Origin: CAWHMS01 sp963830495 | GTDB taxonomy: Bacteria; Actinomycetota; Actinomycetes; Propionibacteriales; Nocardioidaceae | DNA length: 64,000 nucleotides | Assembly (NCBI GenBank): GCA_963830495.1 | Contig: CAWHMS010000002.1 | Span: forward strand, 1,302,001-1,366,000 | Direction of reading: 5' to 3' | Shown: positions 19,801 through 27,630 of the stretch, piece after piece | Layout: the number at the start of each line of letters is the position of its first letter | Numbering within the stretch: the first letter of the stretch is position 1 | Notes under the pieces: model-generated | The model's input: the letters and a program-made list of their open reading frames with translations, nothing else | Told to the model about the DNA's origin: nothing | The model's database searches: none | Position numbers and translations under genes: made by a program

Positions 19801-20520
19801 AGCTTCGCAGACACGCAAGTCGCGCCCGTCCCGGTCATCACCTCGCCGGAGTGGTCAGGCTCCGAGACGGGAGGACGGAGGTATGCGCCCTTCACGGTGA
19901 ACATCGAGCGACTCAAGCCGTTTCACACGCTGACCGGACGCATGCACTTCTACCTCGATCACGACTGGATCACCGACCTCGGCGAGGCGTTGCCTATCTA
20001 CCGGCCGCCGCTTGACATGCATCGCTTGTTCGGCGAGCCCACGCTGGGTCCGGACGGCGCGAAACAGGTGACCGTTCGCTACCTGACGCCGCACTCCAAG
20101 TGGTCGATCCATTCCGAATACCAGGACAACCTCTTCATGCTGTCGCTGTCGCGAGGTGGTCCGACCGCGTGGATGAGTCCGGCCGACGCCGCCGCGATCG
20201 AGGCCAAGGACAACGACTGGATCGAGTGCATCAACGCCAACGGCGTGCTGGTCTGTCGGGCGGTGGTGAGCCATCGCATGCCCGAGGGAGTCGTCTACGT
20301 GCATCACGCCCAGGAGCGCACGATCGACGTACCCAAGTCAGAGACAACGGGACGGCGTGGCGGTATCCACAACTCGGTGACCCGATTGCTGGTGAAGCCG
20401 ACCCACCTGATCGGCGGGTATGCCCAGTTGTCGTACACCTTCAACTACCTCGGCCCTACCGGAAACCAACGTGACATGGTCTCGACGATCCGGCGGCGTT
20501 CGCAGGAGGTGGCCTACTGA
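16801..20520 (+). CDS. narG: Respiratory nitrate reductase alpha subunit NarG
   Basis: 1239-residue molybdo-bis-MGD catalytic subunit of membrane-bound nitrate reductase, facing the cytoplasm. The FS0 cluster ligands are His63, Cys67 and Cys71 in HGVNCTGSC and Cys106 in RGCPRG. The molybdenum ligand is Asp232 in SFYDWYADLP, which marks true NarG rather than periplasmic NapA. The N-terminus FFSRWEETDD lacks a Tat signal, as usual for NarG. C-terminal MopB segments include HFYLDHDWITDLGEALP and TFNYLGPTGNQRDM. Length is standard. First of narG-H-J-I-narK, with all junctions overlapping. Confidence 0.98.
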   Translation: MGSARDQPGLDGAASEALLKVGQFFSRWEETDDARAVFREGGRAGDVFYRDRWSHDKVVRSTHGVNCTGSCSWKVYVKDGIITWEAQQTDYPSVGPDRPEYEPRGCPRGAAFSWYTYSPTRVRYPYARGVLLEMYREAKQRLGDPVLAWADVVTDPQRRRRYQQARGKGGLVRVTWHEAVEMVAAAHVHTIMTHGPDRCAGFSPIPAMSMVSHCVGTRFMQLIGGVMTSFYDWYADLPVASPQVFGDQTDVPESGDWWDATYLMMWGSNVPVTRTPDAHWMAEVRYRGTKVVSVSPDYADNTKFADEWLPAQAGTDAALAMAMGHVLLKEHFVDRETPFFGDYVRTYTDLPFLVRLEPHGEHGQFVPGKFLTAADLDPVGDQADESVWKTVLLDAATGNPVVPNGSMGFRYAESGVGKWNLDLAGVTPLLSVHQVDGDAVEVLLPAFAEPAGRGSVLRRGVPVRRVGGALVTTVLDLMFAQYGVQRAGLPGDWPSGYDDVATPYTPAWQAEITSVPAEACIRIAREFAQNAEESSGRSMIIMGAGICQWFHGDVTYRAILSLLILTGCMGRNGGGWAHYVGQEKCRPITGWISLANALDWGRPPRTMTGTAYWYMHTDQWRNDGYSADSLSSPLATGHLAGMHTADTISQSTRLGWMPFYPQFDQNPLDLADDVSAAVQRGDTADAPSYVASALQDGTLRPAIEDVDAPANWPRTLVLWRSNLMGSSAKGNEYFLKHLLGTHSNLMGTENPEAPRPNEVAWHDDAPQGKLDLLVSADFRMTSTTLLSDVVFPAATWYEKHDLSSTDMHPFVHAFTPAIDPPWQAKTDFETFHLIAQQLSEMATTHLGVRKDLVSVPLQHDTPGETAQPGGRAADWRADGVVGKPGQNMPVFVLVERDYTAIADKLAAVGPLADTLGFTVKNVTYRLEKQIEALGKSNGVMLGGAAEGRPAIDTDIKLGEAILRFSGTTNGELAVQGFRTLEARVGRPLADLAEGSEEKRISFADTQVAPVPVITSPEWSGSETGGRRYAPFTVNIERLKPFHTLTGRMHFYLDHDWITDLGEALPIYRPPLDMHRLFGEPTLGPDGAKQVTVRYLTPHSKWSIHSEYQDNLFMLSLSRGGPTAWMSPADAAAIEAKDNDWIECINANGVLVCRAVVSHRMPEGVVYVHHAQERTIDVPKSETTGRRGGIHNSVTRLLVKPTHLIGGYAQLSYTFNYLGPTGNQRDMVSTIRRRSQEVAY

Positions 20521-22229
20521 TGCGAGTGATGGCGCAGATGGGCATGGTGATGAACCTCGACAAATGCATCGGGTGTCACACCTGTTCGGTCACCTGCAAG
20601 CAGGCCTGGACCAACCGCGCCGGGACAGAATACGTGTGGTTCAACAACGTGGAGACCCGCCCTGGACAGGGATACCCACGTCGGTACGAGGACCAGAAGC
20701 AATGGCGTGGCGGCTGGACCCTCAACAAGCGCGGGCGGCTGAAGCTCAGGGGCGGCGGCCGCCTCAAGAAGCTGCTGACGATCTTCGCCAGCTCCGTGCA
20801 GCCCAAGCTCGCCGACTACTACGAGCCTTGGACCTACGACTACCAGACCCTCGTGGACGCGCCGCTGGGCGACGACTTCCCCGTGGCCCGGCCGAAGTCC
20901 CTGATCACCGGCGAGGACACCCAGGTCACCTGGTCGGCCAACTGGGACGACAACCTCGGCGGCGTCAGCGAGCTGGGGCACCTCGACCCCATCGTGGAGA
21001 AAGTGCGACGCGAGTCGGAGGACAGGATCAAGTTCGAGCTCGAGCAGACATTCATGTTCTACCTGCCGCGGATCTGCGAGCACTGCCTCAACCCGTCGTG
21101 CGTGGCTTCGTGCCCCTCCGGGGCGATCTACAAGCGGGAGGAGGACGGCATCGTCCTGGTGGACCAGGATCGTTGCCGTGGTTGGCGACAGTGCATCACC
21201 GGGTGCCCCTACAAGAAGATCTACTTCAACCACAAGTCCGGCAAGGCCGAGAAGTGCACGTTCTGCTATCCGCGCGTCGAGGTAGGGCTGCCGACGGTGT
21301 GCTCCGAAACTTGTGTCGGAAGGCTGCGTTACTTAGGGCTCTTCCTGTACGACGCCGATGCCGTGACGGCCGCCGCCTCGACACCGGATGAGAAGCAGCT
21401 CTACGAGGCGCAGCTCGACCTGATCCTCGATCCCGACGATCCCGCGGTGATCCGGGCAGCACGGGACCAGCGCATCCCCGACGACTGGATGGTTGCGGCG
21501 CAACGATCGCCGGTATATGCCCTCGCCAAGACCTACCGAGTCGCACTGCCGTTGCATCCGGAGTACCGCACGATGCCGATGGTCTGGTACGTGCCGCCGT
21601 TGTCGCCGGTCGTTGATCTGCTGAAGGAGCAGGGCCACGACGCCGAGCTCCCGGACAACCTGTTCGGTGCGATCGATGCACTGCGCATCCCGGTCGAGTA
21701 CCTCGCGGAGCTCTTCACCGCCGGAGACACCGACGTCGTGAGCGGTGTGCTGCGCAAGCTCGCAGCCATGCGGTCCTACATGCGGGGAGTAACTCTCGGC
21801 CGCGAGCCGGACTCATCGATCCCTGCCGCCGTCGGGATGGGCGAGGAGTCGATGTACGAGATGTACCGGCTGATGGCGATCGCCAAGTACGACGAGCGCT
21901 ACGTGATTCCCAAGGCGCATGCGGAACAGGCCCACGAGCTCGAGGAGCTCGGGTGCTCGCTGGACTACGACGACGGGCCTGGCATGTATGGTGCAGGCTC
22001 TTTCGGGGAGGCAAGTGGCCGTCCTGCGCCGGTTGCTGTCGAGACGTTCCACGCGCTCCAACAACGGCAGACCTCAGATTCGGCGACGAGTGCGGACGAG
22101 CTGCGCGGGCGGGTCAACCTACTCAACTGGGACGGCAACGGCGCACCCGCCGGCCTGTTTCCCGAGCGCAACAGCTCCGGCCAGGGCCAGCAGAGCGCTG
22201 AATCGCGTCAGGTGGAGGGCCAGCCATGA
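20520..22229 (+). CDS. narH: Respiratory nitrate reductase beta subunit NarH
   Basis: 569-residue iron-sulfur electron wire between NarI and NarG. Cluster 1 ligands are Cys16, 19, 22 and 26 (CIGCHTCSVTC); cluster 2 uses CEHCLNPSC and SCPSGAI; the third block CRGWRQCITGCPYKK has Trp in place of one Cys, the mark of the [3Fe-4S] centre; the fourth is CTFCYPRVEVG and CSETCVGRLRYLG. The C-terminal about 50 residues after the conserved core look like a low-complexity extension. The ATG shares its A with the narG stop. Confidence 0.97.
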   Translation: MRVMAQMGMVMNLDKCIGCHTCSVTCKQAWTNRAGTEYVWFNNVETRPGQGYPRRYEDQKQWRGGWTLNKRGRLKLRGGGRLKKLLTIFASSVQPKLADYYEPWTYDYQTLVDAPLGDDFPVARPKSLITGEDTQVTWSANWDDNLGGVSELGHLDPIVEKVRRESEDRIKFELEQTFMFYLPRICEHCLNPSCVASCPSGAIYKREEDGIVLVDQDRCRGWRQCITGCPYKKIYFNHKSGKAEKCTFCYPRVEVGLPTVCSETCVGRLRYLGLFLYDADAVTAAASTPDEKQLYEAQLDLILDPDDPAVIRAARDQRIPDDWMVAAQRSPVYALAKTYRVALPLHPEYRTMPMVWYVPPLSPVVDLLKEQGHDAELPDNLFGAIDALRIPVEYLAELFTAGDTDVVSGVLRKLAAMRSYMRGVTLGREPDSSIPAAVGMGEESMYEMYRLMAIAKYDERYVIPKAHAEQAHELEELGCSLDYDDGPGMYGAGSFGEASGRPAPVAVETFHALQQRQTSDSATSADELRGRVNLLNWDGNGAPAGLFPERNSSGQGQQSAESRQVEGQP

Positions 22230-22876
22230 AGCCAGACGTGCGGGTCGTGCGCCAAGTCGCCTCATGGTGCCTGTCGTATCCCGACGACGAGCTGATCCGC
22301 CGCCTTCCGAGCCTCGCCGCCGCCATCGCCGAGCAGCCCTCGAGCGTGGCCACGAATGCGCTGGCTGGCTTCGTGGACCACCTGGGCGCATCGCCGCCGG
22401 ACGAGCTGCGTCGCGACTACGTGGAGATCTTCGACCTGTCTCGCAAGCACGCCCTGTACCTGTCCTACTGGACGGACGGCGACACCCGGCGGCGCGGTGA
22501 GGCACTCGGCAGGTTCAAGCAGCACTACCGTGACAGCGGCTTTCTGGTCGACACCCGTGGCGAGCTGCCGGACTACCTGCCCATGGTGCTGGAGTACGCC
22601 GCCTTGGGAGACACCGCCGCGGGCACCGAGCTGCTGCAGGCCTACCGGCCGAGTCTCGAGCTGCTCCGTCTGGCCCTGGTCGACTCGCGTGTGACCTACG
22701 CCGACGTACTCACCGCCGTCTGTGCGACCTTGCCGGGCGCATCACCCAGCGACCGGGCCGCTGTCATGCAGATGGCGGGGGCCGGCCCGCCGACGGAGAC
22801 CGTGGGACTGGAGCCCTACGACCCGCGCTTGCTGCCCATCGCCGACTCGATGGCACCGACCTCGGGAGCGGGGTGA
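22226..22876 (+). CDS. narJ: Nitrate reductase assembly chaperone NarJ
   Basis: 216-residue all-helical chaperone of the TorD/NarJ family that holds apo-NarG while the cofactor is inserted. YVEIFDLSRKHALYLSYW and GELPDYLPMVLEYAALGD are the family motifs. ATG overlaps the narH stop and its own stop overlaps the narI start. Confidence 0.95.
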   Translation: MKPDVRVVRQVASWCLSYPDDELIRRLPSLAAAIAEQPSSVATNALAGFVDHLGASPPDELRRDYVEIFDLSRKHALYLSYWTDGDTRRRGEALGRFKQHYRDSGFLVDTRGELPDYLPMVLEYAALGDTAAGTELLQAYRPSLELLRLALVDSRVTYADVLTAVCATLPGASPSDRAAVMQMAGAGPPTETVGLEPYDPRLLPIADSMAPTSGAG

Positions 22877-23622
22877 TGGATTTCGTGCTGTGGGGCGTCC
22901 TGCCCTACGTGATGGTCGCCGTACTCGTCGGCGGCACGGTCTGGCGCTATCGGTATGACAAGTTCGGGTGGACGACTCGTTCGTCGCAGCTGTACGAGTC
23001 ACGGCTGTTGCGGATCGGATCACCGCTGTTCCACTTCGGCATTCTCGTCGTGCTCATCGGCCACATCGGGGGACTGGTCGTGCCGATGGCGTGGACGTCC
23101 GCCGTCGGGGTCTCCCAGGAGACTTACCACGTCAACGCGCTGGTGTTCGGCGGCATCGCGGGGGTGTGCACACTGGCCGGGATCGGGATCCTGATCTACC
23201 GGCGGCGCACGAGCGGGCCGGTGTTCATGGCGACGACCAGGAACGACAAGACGATGTACGTCGTGCTGGTCGCTGCCATCGCACTCGGACTGTGGACGAC
23301 TCTGGAGAGCGTCGGGGCGGGCCACGAGGCGCACAACTATCGCGAAAGCGTCTCACCCTGGTTCAGGTCGCTCTTCATCCTGCAACCTGATGTGAGCTCC
23401 ATGGCCGCGGCTCCGCTGTCGTTCCATGTCCACACGCTCGTCGGGATGCTCCTCCTGGCGATCTGGCCCTTCACGCGGTTGGTGCACGCATTCACGGCGC
23501 CACTGCACTACCTCTTCCGGCCGTACATCGTCTACCGAAGCCGTGATGTGGCGACCGGATCGGGCAGTCGTCGGCCGCAACCAGGCTGGACGCCGGTGGG
23601 CACCAAGGACAGGAGCCGTTGA
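22876..23622 (+). CDS. narI: Nitrate reductase gamma subunit NarI (cytochrome b)
   Basis: About 248-residue membrane cytochrome b with five predicted helices that oxidises quinol and passes electrons to NarH. Heme-ligand histidines are expected in LFHFGILVVLIGHIGGL and in SFHVHTLVGMLLLAIWPFTR; the C-terminal VHAFTAPLHYLFRPYIVY is typical. ATG 22876 shares its A with the narJ stop (TGATG); GTG 22873 is an alternative. The NarI stop in turn overlaps the narK ATG. Confidence 0.96.
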   Translation: MDFVLWGVLPYVMVAVLVGGTVWRYRYDKFGWTTRSSQLYESRLLRIGSPLFHFGILVVLIGHIGGLVVPMAWTSAVGVSQETYHVNALVFGGIAGVCTLAGIGILIYRRRTSGPVFMATTRNDKTMYVVLVAAIALGLWTTLESVGAGHEAHNYRESVSPWFRSLFILQPDVSSMAAAPLSFHVHTLVGMLLLAIWPFTRLVHAFTAPLHYLFRPYIVYRSRDVATGSGSRRPQPGWTPVGTKDRSR

Positions 23623-24839
23623 TGACCGACTCCACGACTGAGGTCACGGCGGACCTTCGGACCGGGCAGGCAAGGAACCTTGCTCTCGCGACGCTGGCCT
23701 TCGCGATCAGCTTCTGGGCATGGAATCTCATCGCCCCGCTCGGCGTCAGATACACCGAGCAACTCGGCCTGTCGGCGACCCAGAAGTCGATCCTCGTCGC
23801 CGTACCGGTGCTGGTTGGGTCGCTCGGCCGCATCCCGGCTGGCGCGCTGGCCGACCGGTTCGGCGGCCGGATGATGTTCCCGGTCCTGTTGCTCCTCTCC
23901 GCACCATTCGTGCTGCTCGTGACGTTCGCGGGCAACCGCGACTCCTACGCGATGCTGCTCGTGTGCGGGTTCTTCCTGGGCATCGCGGGCACGACCTTCG
24001 CGGTCGGTATCCCGTTCGTCAACGCCTGGTACGAGCCGTCCCGCCGCGGATTCGCCACCGGCGTCTTCGGCGCGGGCATGGGTGGCACCGCCCTCTCCGC
24101 CTTCTTCACCCCGCGGTTCGTCGACTGGTTCGGCTACACGATGACGCACGTCATCATTGCGGCGGCGCTCGTCCTCGTCGCGGTCTTCGTCTGGTCGGGG
24201 GCGCGAGATGCGCCTGGCTGGCGACCGAATCCGGATCCGGTGGTGCCCAAGCTCGTGGCCGCGGCCAAGCTTGCGGTCACCTGGCAGATGTCCTTCCTGT
24301 ACGCCGTGGCGTTCGGCGGGTTCGTCGCCTTTTCGACGTACCTGCCGACCTATCTCAAGGACGTGTACGACTTCGACCTCACGGGAGCAGGCACCCGGAC
24401 TGCGGGATTCGCGATCGCCGCCGTCATCGCGCGGCCGGTCGGAGGTGTGCTGTCGGACCGGGTCGGCTCACGCGTGATCGCGGCAACGTCGTTCGCCGGC
24501 GCCGCTGTGCTCGCCATCGTGATCGCGCTTCAGCCGCAACCCGAGGTCCCGGCCGGCATCGCGTTCGTGGCGATGGCCGCCTTCCTCGGCCTTGGCACCG
24601 GGGGAGTGTTCGCCTGGGTGGCGAGAGAGTCTCCGCCCGAGCGGGTCGGGAGTGTGGCCGGAATCGTTGGCGCGGCGGGTGGACTGGGCGGATTCTTCCC
24701 TCCCCTCGTGATGGGCGTGACGTACAACGAGGCCGACCACAGCTACACGATCGGCCTGGTGCTGCTGTGCATCGTGGCGGCTGGTGCCTTGTTCTTCACG
24801 CTCGTCGGGATCAGGAGGCGGCCCTCGCAACCGGCCTGA
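23622..24839 (+). CDS. narK: Nitrate/nitrite transporter NarK
   Basis: 405-residue MFS transporter with about twelve helices, of the nitrate/nitrite porter family. It has the NarK signature blocks GAGMGGTALSAFF and GAAGGLGGFFPPLVMG, and FSTYLPTYLKDVYDFDL. Imports nitrate to the cytoplasmic NarG site and/or exports nitrite. An AGGAG Shine-Dalgarno lies at 23611-23615, and the ATG shares bases with the narI stop. No narXL, fnr or molybdenum-cofactor genes are in the window. Confidence 0.95.
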   Translation: MTDSTTEVTADLRTGQARNLALATLAFAISFWAWNLIAPLGVRYTEQLGLSATQKSILVAVPVLVGSLGRIPAGALADRFGGRMMFPVLLLLSAPFVLLVTFAGNRDSYAMLLVCGFFLGIAGTTFAVGIPFVNAWYEPSRRGFATGVFGAGMGGTALSAFFTPRFVDWFGYTMTHVIIAAALVLVAVFVWSGARDAPGWRPNPDPVVPKLVAAAKLAVTWQMSFLYAVAFGGFVAFSTYLPTYLKDVYDFDLTGAGTRTAGFAIAAVIARPVGGVLSDRVGSRVIAATSFAGAAVLAIVIALQPQPEVPAGIAFVAMAAFLGLGTGGVFAWVARESPPERVGSVAGIVGAAGGLGGFFPPLVMGVTYNEADHSYTIGLVLLCIVAAGALFFTLVGIRRRPSQPA

Positions 24840-24867
24840 GACGACGGAATCTGTTGAAGATGGTGCC

Positions 24868-24890
24868 GACCACTAGCGTAATCAGTGGTC
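24868..24890. promoter_or_regulatory. Inverted repeat, candidate operator before the aldehyde dehydrogenase gene
   Basis: GACCACT (24868-24874) and AGTGGTC (24884-24890) form a perfect 7-bp inverted repeat with a 9-bp centre, ending 61 bp before the ATG. The dyad symmetry and position fit a repressor site. The matching regulator is not identified. Confidence 0.4.
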
Positions 24891-24951
24891 ACGCACTAGG
24901 TTTTCCCTCGGATTACACCGATCAGCCACGACGTGCGACAAGGGGCCAAAG

Positions 24952-26385
24952 ATGCCGACCCGGACACTTCAGAACATGATCAACGGCGAGTTCGTCGACA
25001 GCTCCGACGGCCGCACCGCGCCGGTGATCAACCCCTCGACCGAGGAGCACTATGCCGACGCCCCGGTGTCGGGCGCCGAGGACGTCGACCGGGCGGTCCG
25101 GGCGGCAGCCGAAGCGTTCGAGACGTGGCGGGACAGTACGCCGGCCGACCGGCAGCGAGCGCTGCTCAAGCTCGCCGACCTGATGGAGGAGCGCACCGCG
25201 GACTTCGTGGCGGTCGAGTCGGAGAACACCGGCAAGCCACTGGGCTTCACCACCACCGAGGAGCTGCCGCCGTCCATCGACCAGATCCGGTTCTTCGCCG
25301 GTGCCGCCCGGGTGCTCGAGGGCCGCTCGGCCGGTGAGTACCTGGCCAACCACACCTCGATGGTCCGGCGCGAGCCGATCGGGGTGGTGGCGCAGGTGAC
25401 CCCGTGGAACTACCCGCTCATGATGGCGGTCTGGAAGATTGCACCGGCTCTCGCGGCCGGCAACACCCTCGTCCTCAAGCCGTCGGACACCACCCCGGCA
25501 TCCACCGTGCTGCTGGCCGAGATCTGCAACGAGGTCTTCCCACCCGGAGTGATGAACGTCGTCACCGGTGACCGCGACACCGGACGTGCCCTGATGGCGC
25601 ACAAGATCCCGCAGCTGGTCGCGATCACCGGATCCGTCCGGGCCGGCATGGAGGTCGCCAAGTCGGCGGCCGCCGACGTCAAGCGCGTGCACCTCGAGCT
25701 CGGCGGCAAGGCTCCCGTCATCGTGTTCGACGACGCCGACATCGAGGCCGCGGCCGAGGCGATCGCAGGAGCCGGCTACTTCAATGCCGGCCAGGACTGC
25801 ACGGCCGCAACCCGGGTGCTCGCTGGACCCGGCGTGCACGAGGACTTCGTGGCGGCCCTCACCGACCAGGCGCGCAACACCAAGACGGGTATGCCGGACG
25901 ACGACGACGTGCTCTACGGGCCCGTCAACAACCCGAACCAGCTCGCCCGCGTCACCGGGTTCATCGACCGGCTGCCCGACCACGCCAAGCTCCAGGCCGG
26001 CGGACACCGGGTCGGGGACCAGGGCTACTTCTTCGAACCCACCGTGGTGTCGCACCTGAATCAGGACGACGAGGCCGTGCAGGACGAGATCTTCGGGCCG
26101 GTCATCACCGTGCAGCAGTTCACCGACGAGGACGAGGCGCTGCGCTGGGCCAACGGTGTCCAGTACGGCCTGGCGAGCAGCGTGTTCACCAAGGACCATG
26201 GCCGCGCGATGCGGATGGCCCGTCGGCTGGACTTCGGCTGCGTGTGGATCAACACCCACATCCCGATCGTCGCGGAGATGCCGCACGGAGGCTTCAAGCA
26301 CTCCGGCTACGGCAAGGACCTCTCGCTGTACGGCATGGAGGACTACACCCGTGTCAAGCACGTGATGAGCGACATCAGTGTCTGA
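24952..26385 (+). CDS. Aldehyde dehydrogenase, gamma-aminobutyraldehyde dehydrogenase type
   Basis: 477-residue NAD(P)-dependent aldehyde dehydrogenase, probably converting 4-aminobutanal to GABA after putrescine transamination. The nucleotide-binding TPWNYPLMMAVWKIAPALAA, the glutamate motif LELGGKAPVIVFDDADIE and the nucleophile Cys283 in NAGQDCTAATRV are all present; GQDCTAATR is characteristic of the aminobutyraldehyde/betaine aldehyde branch. WINTHIPIVAEMPHGGFKHSG also fits the aminobutyraldehyde group. An AAGGGG Shine-Dalgarno precedes the ATG. The saccharopine-dehydrogenase-like gene starts 1 bp after its stop. Confidence 0.85.
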   Translation: MPTRTLQNMINGEFVDSSDGRTAPVINPSTEEHYADAPVSGAEDVDRAVRAAAEAFETWRDSTPADRQRALLKLADLMEERTADFVAVESENTGKPLGFTTTEELPPSIDQIRFFAGAARVLEGRSAGEYLANHTSMVRREPIGVVAQVTPWNYPLMMAVWKIAPALAAGNTLVLKPSDTTPASTVLLAEICNEVFPPGVMNVVTGDRDTGRALMAHKIPQLVAITGSVRAGMEVAKSAAADVKRVHLELGGKAPVIVFDDADIEAAAEAIAGAGYFNAGQDCTAATRVLAGPGVHEDFVAALTDQARNTKTGMPDDDDVLYGPVNNPNQLARVTGFIDRLPDHAKLQAGGHRVGDQGYFFEPTVVSHLNQDDEAVQDEIFGPVITVQQFTDEDEALRWANGVQYGLASSVFTKDHGRAMRMARRLDFGCVWINTHIPIVAEMPHGGFKHSGYGKDLSLYGMEDYTRVKHVMSDISV

Positions 26386-26386
26386 C

Positions 26387-27586
26387 ATGCGGATCCTGCT
26401 GGTCGGCGCCGGCGGCGTCGGTGCCGCCTTCGCGGCGATCGCGGCTCGCCGCGACTTCTACCAAGTCCTGGTCGTCGCCGACTACGACGAGGCGCGGGCC
26501 AAGCGGGCTGCGGAGGCAGACGAGCGGTTCGTCGCTGCTCACGTAGACGCCTCCGACGAGGAGTCGGTCGCGGGCCTGGTTCGCGAGCATCGGATCACCC
26601 ACGTCATGAACGCGGTCGACCCCAGGTTCGTGATGCCGATCTTCAACGGGGCGTTCGCCGCCGGGGCCGACTATCTCGACATGGCGATGAGCCTGTCGCG
26701 GCCGCACCCGGAGGCGCCGTACGAGCAGACGGGCGTCAAGCTCGGCGACGAGCAGTTCGCCGTCGCCGGCGACTGGGAGCGAGCCGGCCGACTGGCGCTG
26801 GTCGGCATCGGCGTCGAGCCGGGCCTGTCCGACGTGTTCGCGCGGTACGCCGCCGACCACCTCTTCAGCGACATCGACGAGCTCGGCACCCGGGACGGGT
26901 CCAACCTCACCGTCGAGGGGTACGAGTTCGCGCCGTCGTTCTCGATCTGGACGACGATCGAGGAGTGCCTTAACCCGCCCGTCATCTGGGAGAAGGGGCG
27001 AGGGTGGTTCACCACCGCGCCGTTCAGTGAGCCGGAGGTGTTCGACTTTCCCGAAGGCATCGGGCCGGTCGAGTGCGTCAACGTCGAGCACGAAGAGGTG
27101 CTCCTGATGCCGCGGTGGATCAAGGCCAAGCGGGCGACGTTCAAGTACGGCCTGGGTGATGAGTTCATCGGAGTCCTCAAGACCCTGCACAAGCTCGGCC
27201 TTGACAAGACCGACAAGCTGCGCGTGGGTGGCGTGGAGGTGAGCCCGCGCGACGTGGTCGCTGCTGCGCTGCCGGACCCGGCGACGCTCGGCGACCGGAT
27301 GCGCGGCAAGACCTGTGCCGGCCTGTACATCACGGGTACGGGCAAGGACGGGCAGCCGCGGGCGACGTACCTGTATCACGTGGTCGACAACGAGTGGTCG
27401 ATGCGTGAGTACGGCCACCAGTGCGTGGTCTGGCAGACCGCGATCAATCCCGTGGTGGCGCTCGAGCTGCTTGCGCGTGGCAGCTGGTCGGGCAACGGCG
27501 TCCTCGGTCCGGAGGCGTTCGACGCCGTACCCTTCCTCGACCTGCTCACCGAGTACGGATCCCCCTGGGGCATGGAAGACCGCTGA
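26387..27586 (+). CDS. Saccharopine dehydrogenase-like NAD(P)-binding protein
   Basis: 399-residue protein of the saccharopine dehydrogenase family, with an N-terminal Rossmann motif MRILLVGAGGVGAAFAAIA and family blocks YLDMAMSLSRPHPEAP, GIGVEPGLSDVFARYA and TYLYHVVDNEWSMREYG. Family members act on saccharopine, carboxynorspermidine or remain uncharacterised. Placement 1 bp after an aminobutyraldehyde-type dehydrogenase suggests lysine or polyamine metabolism, but the reaction is not known. ATG 26387 begins right at the Rossmann strand; GTG 26378, overlapping the upstream stop, is an alternative. Confidence 0.75.
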   Translation: MRILLVGAGGVGAAFAAIAARRDFYQVLVVADYDEARAKRAAEADERFVAAHVDASDEESVAGLVREHRITHVMNAVDPRFVMPIFNGAFAAGADYLDMAMSLSRPHPEAPYEQTGVKLGDEQFAVAGDWERAGRLALVGIGVEPGLSDVFARYAADHLFSDIDELGTRDGSNLTVEGYEFAPSFSIWTTIEECLNPPVIWEKGRGWFTTAPFSEPEVFDFPEGIGPVECVNVEHEEVLLMPRWIKAKRATFKYGLGDEFIGVLKTLHKLGLDKTDKLRVGGVEVSPRDVVAAALPDPATLGDRMRGKTCAGLYITGTGKDGQPRATYLYHVVDNEWSMREYGHQCVVWQTAINPVVALELLARGSWSGNGVLGPEAFDAVPFLDLLTEYGSPWGMEDR

Positions 27587-27617
27587 CCGTCGCCGCGTCA
27601 TCGATTGACGGTCGCGC

Positions 27618-27623
27618 TAGATT
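27618..27623 (+). promoter_or_regulatory. Candidate -10 box of xylB (leaderless pattern)
   Basis: TAGATT ends 7 bp before the xylB ATG, which has no Shine-Dalgarno. Sits in the 44-bp gap after the saccharopine-dehydrogenase-like gene, suggesting xylB is a separate transcription unit. Confidence 0.4.
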
Positions 27624-27630
27624 GCCCGCC

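Noticed and set aside
17725..19818. 697-codon minus-strand ORF opposite narG
   Set aside because: Antisense to a clearly real gene, no motif, no ribosome site; typical of high-GC DNA.
24840..24951. Riboswitch or tRNA in the narK-aldehyde dehydrogenase gap
   Set aside because: Only a 7-bp dyad is visible; no cloverleaf or known aptamer core.
24922..26388. 488-codon minus-strand ORF opposite the aldehyde dehydrogenase
   Set aside because: Mirror of the sense gene with no family features.
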